Of a DNA stretch of 64,000 nt, positions 34,839-44,317 are shown one piece after another. The DNA lies in NCBI GenBank assembly GCA_963768185.1, contig CAVYGS010000004.1, forward strand, positions 1,549,701 through 1,613,700, read 5' to 3'. The notes beneath the pieces are model-generated. The model saw nothing but the letters and a program-made list of their open reading frames with translations. It made no database searches and was not told the origin of the DNA. The translations under genes and the position numbers were made by a program. Position 1 is the stretch's first letter; each line of letters opens with the position of its first letter. This DNA comes from Palsa-461 sp963768185. Its GTDB lineage: Bacteria; Actinomycetota; Acidimicrobiia; Acidimicrobiales; RAAP-2.

Positions 34839-36203
34839 ATGGCCTCCCGCCCCTTCGCCCGCTGTCCTCGCGCGCTCGTGGCCGGTGTCGCGCTCGCCGC
34901 GCTCGTCCTCTCAGGGGTGATCGCCGCCGTGCCGTCGTCGGCCACCACCACGTTCACGCCGTGGAACGCCCACGACAAGACGAAACTCCTGGTCGGCGCG
35001 TACTACTACCAGTGGTTCCCCCAGAACCTGTCCCAGGGGACCCTGCGGGCGCACCTGGTACCGGCGCAGGGCCCGAACCCCACGGTCGACAATTCGGCCG
35101 ACCCACACACCGCCGAGGTCGCGATCAACCAGGCCCGCTATGCCGGGGTGAACTTCTTCGCCCTGGACTGGTGGCCGAAGAACCACTGGTACGGGCGCAC
35201 CCTCGCAGAGAAGGTCTCAGAAGACGACAACACCGCGGCGTTCCTCAAGGCCAAGAACCTCGACAAGATCAAGTTCTGCATGTTCTACGAGACCTTCGGG
35301 CTCGACTTCGATCCGGTGGACGAGAGCACACCGGTCAACCCGCCGATGGAGCGGGAGTTCGACGGCGACATGCTTTTCTTTGCCCGGCACTACTTCAGGT
35401 ACAAGAACTATCTGCGGATCCACGGCCGCCCGGTGGTCGTGCTCTATCTCACCCGCACGCTGACCGGTGACGTCGCCGGCATGATCGGCGGCGCCCGCCG
35501 GCTGCTCGAGTCACACGGCTACGGGGATCCCTACTTCATCGGCGACGAGGTCTACTGGCGGGTGACCGACGAGCAGCTCGTCGCCGGCCAACCGCCGCTC
35601 ACCACGACCCCCCAGGTCGCCCGGATCGAGCAGTTCGACGCGATCACCTCGTACACCTACTACTTCGGGAACAACCCCCCGCAGTACGGGCCGACCCAGG
35701 ACTTCAGCGGGTACCCCGGCGACACCAACGTGGTGGCCGACGAACTGTCCCTCATGGCGCGCTACCGGGACGCCACCGATGACAAGGTGCCGGTGATACC
35801 CGTCGTCTCGCCCGGCTACAACGACCGGGGCGTGCGCCTGGCGGTCAACCACCCGGCCCAGCCGCGCCAGTGGCTCCCCGGCGAAGGGCCGGCCTCCACG
35901 CTCGACCACTTCTTCGAAGACGTGGCGCTCCCCGCGCTCGACCCCCGGCTCCCCATGGTCTTCGTCACGGCGTGGAACGACTGGAACGAGGACACCGGCG
36001 TCCAACCGGTGCCGGGCGTCAAGGGCACCCCCACCTCGCGCGACGACAGCCCGACCGGCACCGAGTACACCCAGGGCTACACCTACGGCGGGGAGGGGGA
36101 CAGCGCCATCGAGGTCCTGCACCACGACATCGCGTGCGCCGAGGACCGGCCGGCGTGCCCGTCCGGCCCGCGACATTCCAAACGGGACGAGCGAGTCGGC
36201 TAA
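34839..36203 (+). CDS. Secreted glycoside hydrolase family 99-like protein
   Basis: 454 residues. A Sec signal peptide (about 1-32, ALVAGVALAALVLSGVIAAV core, cleavage near SSA-TTT) precedes a GH99/WbsX-like barrel. Matching elements: LVGAYYYQWFP, INQARYAGVNFFALDWWPKN, IHGRPVVVLYLTRTL, and FVTAWNDWNEDTGVQPVP, where acidic residues suit catalysis. Related domains occur in endo-mannosidases and in polysaccharide-cluster proteins. It may act on extracellular polysaccharide. The ABC exporter 300 bp downstream is on the same strand, but the gap argues against a tight operon. Confidence 0.8.
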   Translation: MASRPFARCPRALVAGVALAALVLSGVIAAVPSSATTTFTPWNAHDKTKLLVGAYYYQWFPQNLSQGTLRAHLVPAQGPNPTVDNSADPHTAEVAINQARYAGVNFFALDWWPKNHWYGRTLAEKVSEDDNTAAFLKAKNLDKIKFCMFYETFGLDFDPVDESTPVNPPMEREFDGDMLFFARHYFRYKNYLRIHGRPVVVLYLTRTLTGDVAGMIGGARRLLESHGYGDPYFIGDEVYWRVTDEQLVAGQPPLTTTPQVARIEQFDAITSYTYYFGNNPPQYGPTQDFSGYPGDTNVVADELSLMARYRDATDDKVPVIPVVSPGYNDRGVRLAVNHPAQPRQWLPGEGPASTLDHFFEDVALPALDPRLPMVFVTAWNDWNEDTGVQPVPGVKGTPTSRDDSPTGTEYTQGYTYGGEGDSAIEVLHHDIACAEDRPACPSGPRHSKRDERVG

Positions 36204-36509
36204 AGTTGTTTTTTCCGCCGAGAGTGAGCCGGATCGATGATGTTGATGACGATGACAGCACCACGAGCTGCGAGGGCAACGAACCCCTCGTCAGGCGTCG
36301 TCTCGATTCGCGGCACCGGCGGGTCCCCCAAGCGCTGAGTCCCCAGGGCTCCGCCGGGGCCTAGGCCCGAAACCGCCGACCGCACGAGCGGTCGCCCCTG
36401 ACCCGGCCGGGAGTCCCTCCCGCCCTCCAGCCCCTCTTTCACCTCATCGCCCAACGCGGCCGCGGGTCGCCGCCGTGCACCGGGCGAACGTTGCTCAAGG
36501 ACGCCACAA
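36204..36509. other. Intergenic spacer between the GH99-like and ABC exporter genes
   Basis: 306 bp. It starts with an AT-rich patch (AAAGTTGTTTTTT) just after the stop of the GH99-like gene. No plus-strand gene is supported. On the minus strand about 45 codons ending IIDPAHSRRKKQL at 36200 look protein-like but merge into antisense of the ABC gene without a start, so they are not called. The AAGGA of the exporter gene's ribosome binding site lies at the right edge. Confidence 0.4.
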
Positions 36510-38348
36510 GTGGCTGAACTCGCAGACTTCCCCTCCGCATCCGCCAAGGACACGATCTCGTTCTGTTGGGCCCAGGTCGACCGCCAGAAGCGGCCGCTCA
36601 TCACCGCCTGGGTGGTGATGGTCGCGGCCGTCGTCATGGCCGACATCGTGTGCCCGCTGATCTTCGCTGGCATCCTGAGCCGGGTTGCGACGCTGCCCCA
36701 CCACCAGGTGAGCTCGGAGTGGCACCGCTTCGGGCCGCTTCTCCTCGCGTACGGCATTACCGGGATCGTGGCGATGGTCTTCTGGCGCATCGCGGGCTGG
36801 CTCGAGTGGGGCGCGTGCGTGCGCGCCTTCGCCACGGGCCTGAACAACGGCTACCGGCATCTGCTCCGCCTGAGCTACCGCTGGCACATGGACCACCCGG
36901 CCGGCGAGGTCATCTCCTCGCTCGGGAACTTCTCCTGGGCGTTCGTCGAGATGGTCGACGTCGCCTCGTGGGGGCTCCTCCCGGTGATCGTGGTCGTGCT
37001 GTCGGCGATCGGCGTGCTCTCGGTCGTGGCCTGGCCGGCCGCGATCGCCCTCGTCGCCATGGTGGGGGCCTTCGTCTACGTCCTGTCGCGCCGTCTGCCC
37101 CAGGTGCGCGCCGCCTCCCAGGAGTTCGAGGACCACCACTCCAAGGCGACAGGCGTGGTCGCCGACACCGTGACCAACTTGATGGCGGTGCGGACGGCCG
37201 CGGCCGAGCCCCAGGAGCGGGTGCGGGTCCGCAACCTCATGCAGCAGTCGGTCGACGCCGACCTCAGGGCGCGCTCCATCTTTATGCGGACCCAGCTGCA
37301 GCTCGAGACCTCGATCGTGGTGGGCACGCTGCTCGCCCTGATCGCGGGCACGACGATGGCGGTCCACCACTGGTCCTCGACCGCGGCCCTCTACCTGATC
37401 CTGTACTACTCGGCGCAGGTCGCACTGAGCCTGCAGCAGTCCTTCGAGCACCTGCGCTCGCTGGCTCGCTCGCTCGGGCGGGCCGCCAAGTTCACCGCGA
37501 TCGCGGGCACCGAGGCGGAGATCACCAACCGGCCGGGCGCCGGCTGCCTCCTGGTCACCCAGGGACGCGTGGAGTTCCACCGTGTCTCGTTCTCCTACGG
37601 TGCGCGCGGTCGGCTGTTCGAGGACCTGTCGCTCGCGATCAAGCCGGGCGAGCACGTCGCGTTGGTCGGCCCCTCGGGGTCGGGCAAGTCCACGCTGTCC
37701 AAGTTGCTGCTCCGGTTCATGGACGTCGACGCGGGGGAGATCCTGATCGACGGCCAGGACATCAGGGAGGTGACGATGGCCTCGTTGCGCAGCCGGGTGT
37801 CCTACGTGCCCCAGGACCCCCAGCTGCTGCACCGGACCATCGCCGAGAACATCTGCTACGGGCTCGGAGGGGACGGCGAGGCGCCGCCGTTGGTCGACTA
37901 TGACCTCGTGCACGCGGTGGGCAGGGCCGCGCACGTCGAGGAGTTCGTCTACGGCCTCCCGGACCGCTACGACACCGTGGTCGGCGAGCGCGGCCTCAAG
38001 CTCTCGGGCGGTCAGCGCCAGCGGGTGGCCATCGCCCAGGCGATGGCCAAGCACGCCCCGATCCTCGTCCTGGACGAGGCCACCTCGGCCCTCGACTCGG
38101 AGTCCGAGCACTTGGTCCAAGAGGCGCTCTGGCGGCTCATGGAGCAGGCCACCGCCCTCGTGATCGCCCACCGGCTCTCCACCATCGCCCGCATGGACCG
38201 GATCGTCGTCTTCGACCAGGGTCGCATCGCCGAAGAGGGGACCCACCGCGAGCTGTTGCGCGAGGGTGGCCTCGGCCTCTACGGCCGACTCTGGGCCCAC
38301 CAGTCCGGCGGGTTCTTGGTCACCGAACCGCTCAGTCGGGGCGGGTGA
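36510..38348 (+). CDS. ABC transporter, fused permease and ATP-binding domains
   Basis: 612 residues, a half-size type IV exporter. The membrane domain (about 20-310, six helices expected; e.g. LITAWVVMVAAVVMADIVCP, WGLLPVIVVVLSAIGVLSVV) is followed by the ATPase domain (350-600) with Walker A GPSGSGKST, Q-loop VPQDPQ, signature LSGGQRQRVAIAQA, Walker B ILVLDEATSALD and H-loop IAHRL. The GTG start has AAGGA eight bases before it. It should dimerise and export a lipid, drug or peptide. It ends 17 bp inside the convergent phosphatase gene. Confidence 0.92.
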   Translation: MAELADFPSASAKDTISFCWAQVDRQKRPLITAWVVMVAAVVMADIVCPLIFAGILSRVATLPHHQVSSEWHRFGPLLLAYGITGIVAMVFWRIAGWLEWGACVRAFATGLNNGYRHLLRLSYRWHMDHPAGEVISSLGNFSWAFVEMVDVASWGLLPVIVVVLSAIGVLSVVAWPAAIALVAMVGAFVYVLSRRLPQVRAASQEFEDHHSKATGVVADTVTNLMAVRTAAAEPQERVRVRNLMQQSVDADLRARSIFMRTQLQLETSIVVGTLLALIAGTTMAVHHWSSTAALYLILYYSAQVALSLQQSFEHLRSLARSLGRAAKFTAIAGTEAEITNRPGAGCLLVTQGRVEFHRVSFSYGARGRLFEDLSLAIKPGEHVALVGPSGSGKSTLSKLLLRFMDVDAGEILIDGQDIREVTMASLRSRVSYVPQDPQLLHRTIAENICYGLGGDGEAPPLVDYDLVHAVGRAAHVEEFVYGLPDRYDTVVGERGLKLSGGQRQRVAIAQAMAKHAPILVLDEATSALDSESEHLVQEALWRLMEQATALVIAHRLSTIARMDRIVVFDQGRIAEEGTHRELLREGGLGLYGRLWAHQSGGFLVTEPLSRGG

Positions 38349-40732
38349 TTCGGACCGTGAGCACGACGATGTCGTCGTGGGTGGCTCCCTCGGTGAGGGC
38401 GGCCCCCGCGACGGCGTCGGTCGTCTCGGCCGCCGTCCCGTCGGCACCGCTCAACGCCGCCGCCACGCCCTCGCTCCCGAACCGACGGCCGTCGACCTCG
38501 CCTTCCGAGATGCCATCGGTGAAGAACACCATCGCCGACCCCGGCTCGAGGTCGACCGTCGTGTCGGTGTAGCTCGGGTCGGGGTCGACCCCGAGAAGCA
38601 GGGCGGGCGTGCACACCGGCTCCACCGTCCCGTCGGGCCGACGGAGCAGTGGGAGGGGGTGGCCGGCGCTCGCGGCGCGGACCCGCCAGCCGCGCCGCCG
38701 GCGTTCCAGCCGGACAATCGCCGCGGTGCACAGGCGGGCGGTGTCCCACGGGTGGTCGGGGTGCTCGGCCCGCTCGACGATCTGCTCGATCAGCGTGGCG
38801 TTCAGGTGCCCGAGCATGACGGCCGGGCTGGTCTCGAAGCGCGCCGTCGCCTTGATCGTGTTGCGGGCCAGGCCGGTGAGGGCGGCCGCCTCGACCCCCT
38901 TGCCCTGCACGTCGCCGACGACGATCACGCAGGCGTCCGGTTCCATCGCGATGACGTCGAAGAAGTCGCCCCCGACCTCGAGGCCGGGGGCGGCCGGCTG
39001 GTAGCGCACCGCCAGGTCCAGCCCTGGCACCGTTGGCAGCCTGGGCGGGAGGAGGGACTGCACGAGTTGGCGGGCGACGTGCGAGCGCTGGCTAAACATC
39101 TGTGCATTGTCGATGGCGACCGCCGCCCTCGCGGTGAGTTCCTCGGCGAGTGCGACCGTGTCGGCGTCCATCGGCCGGCCCGTTCGGTTGACGAAGGCGA
39201 GCGCGCCCAGGTTGCGCCCCCGGGAACGCAGCGGCAGCACCAGCATGCCGCCGAAGCCCACCCGACGGAGGAAGTCCAGCTGCTCGGGCGAGGTCGTGCG
39301 AGACGCGAGCATGTCGTCTTTGACGTCGCGCACGTATCGGCGCACCCCGGTGCGGATGACCGCGCCAATCCCGTCGGGGTTGTCCAAGGCGAGCTCGCCG
39401 CTTGTGAAGAGCACCCACTCGTCCTCGTTCAGGCGGGGCGCGATGACCCGGCGTTCGATACGGTCGCCCTCCACCGTGTAGAGCGCGCATCGGTCGGTGA
39501 GTCGCGGCACCGAGAGGTCGGCCACCGCCTGGAGCGTCACGTCGAGGTCGAGCGATCGGCTGAGGTGGTCGCTGGCCTCCGCGAGATAGTCGAGCTGCTC
39601 GCGTCGGTCCTCGGCGACCCGGCGCGCCTCCAAGAGGGCTGCTTGGGACTCGGCTCGGGCCAATGCGAGGGCCGCCTGGTCGGCGATGGCGACGAGGTAT
39701 TGGCGCTCGCCGGGGTCGAAGGCGTGCTCGTCGGGGAAGCCGACCCCCAGTACGCCCAATCGGCGCCCATCGACGACAAGCGGGAGCCCGGCGAACGAGG
39801 CGGTGGCCCCGGCGGCCAGGGACGGCCACCGGCCGAGTTCGTCCCGGGTCTCGATGAAGAGCGGCTTCCCGCTCTCCAGGATTGTGGTCGCGGGCATCGA
39901 CCCGTCGAGCGGGATCTCCGGGTACTGCGCGCTCCGCCCCATGCCCGCGATAAGCACGAGGTGCGAGTCGCGCAGCATCCAGATCGCCCGCTCGGCGTCC
40001 TCGCCAGCATCCGGCGCCGCCTCGTCGATGACGATCTTGCAGATCTCGCCCGCGGTCGCCGCACTGGCCAGTGCGGCGGTGATGCTCAGCAAGCCCCGCA
40101 GCCGGTTGGTCGCCCGGCGGGCCACGGCGGTCGCTTCCTCGGCGGCACGTCGCCGCGTCGCGCTCGGCGTCGAAGATGCGGACCCGTTCGACGGCGGCGG
40201 CGAGCGGCTCTGCAAAGCGGGTGAGCAGCTGGGCGTCGCTCTCGGTGAAGGGCTCGAGGCGACGCCGCGTGGCGTGCATGACGCCGACCACCCGACCGCC
40301 CGCGGCGAGCGGCACGCCCACATAGGAGCGCAGCCCGCTCGAGCGTAGGACGTCGCTCACCACCTCGACCTTGGTCAGGTCGTCGACGAACCGGGGGCGA
40401 CCACTCGCCAGCACCGGGCCCGAGGCCCCTGCGCCGGCCGGGATCGAGAGCCCGAGATCGATCTCGAGGTCGAGTCCGAAGGCGGCCCGGCTGACCAACT
40501 CGGTGCCCTCGTCGTTCGCCAGGAGGAGCGACACCGCCTCGGCGTCGAGCAGCCGGGCGACCGCCGCCAACGCGTCGCGCAGGAGCCGGTCGAGCGCCGG
40601 CGCGGACAGCGTCTCGCTCGCGGCCCGGCGGTGCTGGTCGATCCACTGCTCGGCGCCGGCCGCGGCGGCCCTCGTCGCGAGGTCGGCCGCCAGGATGTCG
40701 GCGTCGACAAGGGAGCGGTCTTCGTCAGTCAC
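38332..40732 (-). CDS. GAF-domain SpoIIE-type PP2C phosphatase, one frameshift
   Basis: A regulator of about 799 residues with three GAF domains and a C-terminal PPM/SpoIIE serine phosphatase. The first frame (ATG 40732) gives GAF1 (LDRLLRDALAAVARLLDAEA onward) and ends IFDAERDAA near 40150. The second continues with RRAAEEATAVARRATNRLRG through GAF2, GAF3 (about 440-600) and the phosphatase (LLPPRLPTVPGLDLAVRY; GGDFFDV; VGDVQGKG; THDDIVVLTV). The metal-binding Asp of GGDFFD, VGDVQGKG and HDD are intact. The span is 3n+1, so one extra base. Such proteins usually act on anti-sigma-factor antagonists in stress signalling. Confidence 0.85.
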
Positions 40733-40934
40733 GGATCTTGAGCGGGAGGATAGGGCACCGAGCGGCGCGTTGGCCCAGGTGGCGCCGGTGCGGGTCGTGA
40801 TCCGCCAGCGTCAACACGTGATGACGTGTTCCGTCCTGGTCACCTGGGGGGGACGAGACCGGGTTCCGGAGAGCAGCCCTCGCGTTGGGCGCTCTTCGTT
40901 GGCCCGTCGGCGCCCTCCTACGATTGTCCAAATG
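40733..40934. other. Intergenic region left of the group II intron
   Basis: About 200 bp between the phosphatase start and the intron. It should contain the phosphatase promoter (minus) and the promoter driving the intron and APC transporter (plus). No motif could be assigned with confidence. It ends in the 5' exon sequence TGTCCAAATG. Confidence 0.4.
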
Positions 40935-41514
40935 GTGCGTCCTGAAAGCTGGACCAGACCAGCGGGTGCAAGTCCCGTCTGGGTAAAGGCCGGACAGCCC
41001 AGTAGCAGGCCCCGGTTCGTCGCCGAGAGGCGCCGGGCTGAGCGGGGTGTCAAAAGCCTCTTCGGAGGGAGCAAGTGCGCGGGCCGTAGTGCCACTCGGC
41101 GCGAGTCCTGCAGCCTCGTCACATTTACAACGGAGGAGCCGAGCCGCTCATTTCACGGCGAAGGCGGCATCAGGTGGACTGGCGTTCCGGACATGCCCCC
41201 ATCTGGTCCTTCCGGGGTAGGGGGAGCGGCACGTGCACATGGTCAGGTTCGGAACAGGAGAGACCCGTCTTCCCAGCCTTGTCAGCAAAGACCGCTTGTA
41301 TAAGCCAGTGGTGAAGTCGAGCGGAGGGGAGCGGGAGTCCGACGGGGTCGTAGTACTGCCGATGGCTGGGAGAAACCCAGCAGGAGGGAAGGGCCCCGAC
41401 TTTGGACACGCCGGTGATGAAGGAACGAGCGAGGGCATGGCCGGGACCGCCCGGTCCAGCTTCCCCGAGGGCGGACATTTCGCCCCCGTCAAAGTTCGAC
41501 GCCTCCAGAACCGG

Positions 41515-43752
41515 CTATGGGCTGCGGCCAAGCAGTCGAAGGGTCGGGCTTTCCACGCCCTCTATGACCGCATCTATCGAGACGACATTCTCGAAGAGGC
41601 GTGGGAGCGGGTCCGAGCCAATCGTGGAGCAGCGGGGGTGGATCACATCACCATCGCTGCGGTGGAGGCCTATGGAGCAGAGCGCATGGTCGCCGAGCTC
41701 CAGGCGAGCCTCCGTGCAGGCAACTACCACCCGGCACCGGTCCGCCGGGTGGAGATTCCAAAGCCCGACGGCAAGTTCCGCCCGTTGGGCATCCCGACTG
41801 TCAAGGACCGTGTGTGCCAGCAGGCGGCCAAGCTCGTCCTCGAGCCCATCTTCGAGGCCGACTTCCTCACCTGCTCGTTTGGGTTCCGGCCCAAGCGCTC
41901 GGCCACCGATGCCATGGAGCGGCTCCGGGTCGGCTTCATCGAAGGCAACACCTTTGTGTTCGAGGCCGACATCGAGAACTTCTTCGGCTCGATCGACCAT
42001 GAGCGACTTCTCGCTCTGGTCGGCGAGCGGGTGTCGGACCGACGGGTGCTCAAGCTCCTTCGACAGTGGCTGCGCGCCGGGGTGTTGGACGCTGGTGTCG
42101 TCACCGAGTCGGTCACGGGGACGCCCCAGGGTGGGGTCATGGCTCCTCAAACGCAATGGGTAACCCCCGGGTCGAAAGGGGCGTTGAGCAGGGATCGAAT
42201 GTCGGATGACGACTCGCTCGGGTCCGACCAGAACCTCCTTGACCACGCTCCGCAGCACCTTTTGACGATCCTCGACGGTCGCCGCCTCGGACGTGTCACG
42301 CAACCTGGAGAGGAAGCCCTCCAAGTTCTCGGTCAGCGTGAGGTAGGTCTCGCGGTCGAGAAGCTGTGCGTCGAGCGACGCCAGCGCTCCGCTCAGGCTC
42401 GTCTCCTTCGTCCGCAACTCGGGCATGCGGGCGCGCAGTTCGTCCAGGGTGAGGAGGTCTTCTTGGTAGGCCTGAACCAGTCGTTCGATGCCCTTGGCGG
42501 CCCGGGTGAGGTCGAGCTCGAGCCGGGCCCGCTCGGCCGTGGCGGGATTGGTCACCCGGAGCTCTTCGAGTCGCCGGTCCAGCTCGGCCTGGACGAGACG
42601 AGGGTCGGCCAACAACGCGGTCACCTGACCCCAGACGAGGTCGTCGAGATAGTCGGCACGAACCGGCTTGTTGTCGCAGACGCGACCGTGTTCGTAGCGG
42701 TAGTCGTCGGAGCCGAGACACCGGTAGTAGTAGAGCTTGCGCTTCTTGGTGCGTGTCGACGTCCGGTAGTACGCGTAGCCGCACCTCTGGCACGACACGA
42801 GGCCCATGAGCAACGAGGGCACCTTGGTGTTGCGCGACGCGAACCGGCGGTTGTCCTCCAAGCGGCGTGCGGCCAACTCGAAGGTCTCCTCGCTCACGAT
42901 GGCGGGCACGGCGATGGTGATCCAGTCCTCGTGGTCACGGGGACGACTCATCGCATGGCGCGACACGCTCCTTTCCTGCAGGCGTGCCGTGCGGTTCACC
43001 CGGGCGCGTTGGTCGAGGCGCATGGTCTTCAAGAAGGCGGCCCGTCCGGCATACGCGGGATTGCGGAGCATCCCCCAAACCGTCGAGCGATCCCAGCGAT
43101 CCTTCCCCGTGGCGGTAACAACACCTTGCGCGCTGAGCCAACGAGCGAGTTCGGCGATCGAGTCCTGGTCCTCGGTGTAGCGGCGGAACATCTCTCGCAC
43201 GACTGCGGCTTGTTCTTCGACGATCTCGTAGCGAGCGTCGGCGGTGTCGCTTCGTCGCAGGTAGTGGTAGCCAAACGGGGCGCCCGAGAGCACGTTGACC
43301 GTTCCTGCCCGCGCCCGGTGTGCCTTGCCCCGTCGAGTGCGTTCGACGATCTGGGCCCGCTCGTACTCGGCGATCATGCCCTGGAACTGAATCAGCAACT
43401 CGTCTTCGGGCGACTCGCCCTTCGGCCCATTGACGAAACGGACTTCGGTGCCGGCCCGGGCGAACTCATCGATCAACAGCGCCTGGTACGCGTAGCGACG
43501 GGCCAGTCGATCAGGCGAGTAGCACAGCACGACGTCAATGGGGACCTGCGCGGCCAGATCACGCAAATGCTCGAGGGCTGGTCGGATCAGCGTCGCCCCC
43601 GAGTACCCCTCGTCCTCGAAGACCCATTCGGGAGGGACCTCAAGCCCCGAGCGCTCGGCGGCCTCGTGCAGCGCCGCCGTCTGGGAGGCGATCGTCTGGT
43701 CCTCTTTCTGACGGGCCGACGACACCCTTGCGTAGATCGCTGCAGTGGTCAT
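41515..43752 (-). CDS. Large serine recombinase reading out of its element
   Basis: The catalytic N-domain starts MTTAAIYARVSSARQKEDQT with the nucleophile Ser in YARVSS, then VVLCYSPDRLARRYAYQALL and the E-helix. The recombinase domain (about 160-270, PFGYHYLRR..., STVWGMLRNPAYAGRAAF) is followed by a zinc ribbon (GLVSCQRCGYAYYR then CLGSDDYRYEHGRVCDN) and a coiled coil near 385-470. ATG 43752 has AGGAG five bases before it. The element encodes 537 residues; no stop occurs before its end, and the frame continues about 208 codons antisense to the intron RT to 41515, total 745. The extension is probably an artefact of this insertion site. It should catalyse integration and excision of the element. 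Confidence 0.88.
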   Translation of the reverse strand: MTTAAIYARVSSARQKEDQTIASQTAALHEAAERSGLEVPPEWVFEDEGYSGATLIRPALEHLRDLAAQVPIDVVLCYSPDRLARRYAYQALLIDEFARAGTEVRFVNGPKGESPEDELLIQFQGMIAEYERAQIVERTRRGKAHRARAGTVNVLSGAPFGYHYLRRSDTADARYEIVEEQAAVVREMFRRYTEDQDSIAELARWLSAQGVVTATGKDRWDRSTVWGMLRNPAYAGRAAFLKTMRLDQRARVNRTARLQERSVSRHAMSRPRDHEDWITIAVPAIVSEETFELAARRLEDNRRFASRNTKVPSLLMGLVSCQRCGYAYYRTSTRTKKRKLYYYRCLGSDDYRYEHGRVCDNKPVRADYLDDLVWGQVTALLADPRLVQAELDRRLEELRVTNPATAERARLELDLTRAAKGIERLVQAYQEDLLTLDELRARMPELRTKETSLSGALASLDAQLLDRETYLTLTENLEGFLSRLRDTSEAATVEDRQKVLRSVVKEVLVGPERVVIRHSIPAQRPFRPGGYPLRLRSHDPTLGRPRDRLGDDTSVQHPGAQPLSKELEHPSVRHPLADQSEKSLMVDRAEEVLDVGLEHKGVAFDEADPEPLHGIGGRALGPEPKRAGEEVGLEDGLEDELGRLLAHTVLDSRDAQRAELAVGLWNLHPADRCRVVVACTEARLELGDHALCSIGLHRSDGDVIHPRCSTIGSDPLPRLFENVVSIDAVIEGVESPTLRLLGRSP
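42141..42164 (+). repeat. Left inverted repeat of the recombinase element
   Basis: Starts GGCTCCTCAAACGCAATGGG; with the right copy at 44294-44317 it matches at 20 of 24 positions. It is coding on the minus strand for the recombinase C-terminus (residues around GGYPLRLRSH), so the protein reads out across it. Confidence 0.8.
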
Positions 43753-43873
43753 CGTCGCTCCTTTGCTCGACACGTCCCCGACGTTCGGGGACCAAGATCC
43801 GGTAGGCGTGGGCAACCGAGCGTGGTCCGAGCCGGTCGAAGACGGACTCGACGATGACGTCGCGTTCAGCCAC
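43640..43873 (-). CDS. Small 77-residue ORF overlapping the recombinase start
   Basis: Starts MAERDVIVESVFDRLGPRSV and continues AHAYRILVPERRGRVEQRSD. It overlaps the end of the upstream DNA-binding gene by eight bases and the recombinase N-terminus by about 110 bases. The first 45 residues look protein-like; the rest may be a shadow of the recombinase. It may serve translational coupling. The 19-bp palindrome at 43774-43792 lies inside it. Family unknown. Confidence 0.45.
   Translation of the reverse strand: MAERDVIVESVFDRLGPRSVAHAYRILVPERRGRVEQRSDDDHCSDLRKGVVGPSERGPDDRLPDGGAARGRRALGA
43774..43792. promoter_or_regulatory. 19-bp palindrome before the recombinase start
   Basis: Perfect arms GTCCCCGA and TCGGGGAC around CGT, 21 bp upstream of the recombinase ATG and within the preceding small ORF. 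As RNA it would form a strong stem just before the ribosome binding site, so it could tune recombinase translation; as DNA it could be an operator. Which applies cannot be told from sequence. Confidence 0.5.
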
Positions 43874-44198
43874 GGTCCTGACGGTCCAAGAACTCGGCCA
43901 GCGCCTGGGCGACCAGGCCCGAGATGCTCTGACCCGTCGTTCTCGCCGCCCGTCGCACCCGCCGGGCCAACGCCGCTGGCAGCTTCACGGTGAAGACGAC
44001 CTTGGGTGCGGCCACTTCCATCGCACCCTCGTCCCGAGCCCGTTCCACGTAACGCCTCGCTTGGCGTTCGGACAACCGGTGCCGGCGCGCCAACGACGCC
44101 GTAGCGTCGATCACCGTCATGCCATCCTCCAACAACTCGACTGCGGTGTTCACCCGCTTGGCAACCTGATCGGCTCGAGCGCGGCGACCATCCGGCAT
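43866..44198 (-). CDS. Small HTH plus ribbon-helix-helix-like DNA-binding protein
   Basis: 110 residues. The N-terminal half has a helix-turn-helix-like segment (ATASLARRHRLSERQARRYV, about 33-52). The C-terminal half (KVVFTVKLPAALARRVRRAA, then TGQSISGLVAQALAEFLDR) looks like a CopG/RHH fold. It is the first gene of the element's operon and its start overlaps a TGACAC...GTGTCA inverted repeat. The likely role is autorepression or a directionality factor for the recombinase; this is inference from position and fold. Confidence 0.7.
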   Translation of the reverse strand: MPDGRRARADQVAKRVNTAVELLEDGMTVIDATASLARRHRLSERQARRYVERARDEGAMEVAAPKVVFTVKLPAALARRVRRAARTTGQSISGLVAQALAEFLDRQDRG

Positions 44199-44225
44199 GA
44201 CACTTACATACTACTGCTGGTGTCA
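44198..44225. promoter_or_regulatory. Inverted repeat at the promoter of the element operon
   Basis: TGACAC (44198-44203) and GTGTCA (44220-44225) frame an AT-richer 16-bp centre that contains a TAGTAT-like -10 on the minus strand and touches the ATG of the DNA-binding protein. The layout fits an autoregulated, nearly leaderless promoter. Assignment is by inspection only. Confidence 0.4.
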
Positions 44226-44293
44226 TCATGAGGCGCGGACTCCCGTTTGGGCTTCTCGCATCGGACATAGGGCAATGCGACCTCGAACTCGAA

Positions 44294-44317
44294 GTTGCCC
44301 ATTGTGTCCGAGGAGCC
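44294..44317 (-). repeat. Right inverted repeat of the recombinase element
   Basis: On the minus strand it begins GGCTCCTCGGACACAATGGG. A further related block (GGACATAGGGCAATG, about 44265-44279) lies just inside in the opposite orientation, giving a compound end as expected for a recombinase-binding site. Confidence 0.8.

Larger units (their letters stand above)
42141..44317 (-). mobile_element. 2177-bp serine-recombinase element inside the intron RT gene
   Basis: An element bounded by 24-bp imperfect inverted repeats (20 of 24 identical, beginning GGCTCCTC) and flanked by AT on both sides (42139-42140, 44318-44319). It carries three minus-strand genes: a 110-residue HTH/RHH-like protein, a 77-residue ORF and a large serine recombinase. 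The AT duplication is compatible with the 2-bp core used by serine recombinases. Excision with one AT rebuilds the RT gene exactly, so both boundaries are well defined. No cargo is present. I do not recognise it as a named transposon family. Confidence 0.85.

Noticed and set aside
36200..36340. Protein-like minus-strand tail ending IIDPAHSRRKKQL
   Set aside because: No start or domain; upstream it merges into antisense of the ABC gene. Could be a remnant, but evidence is too thin.
36495..40224. Long antisense frames of about 650 codons opposite the ABC exporter and the PP2C gene
   Set aside because: Composition bias and full overlap with conserved genes in the other strand.
43640..43760. Second half of the 77-residue ORF as a real domain
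   Set aside because: It coincides with the conserved recombinase N-terminus in another frame and reads as biased sequence.
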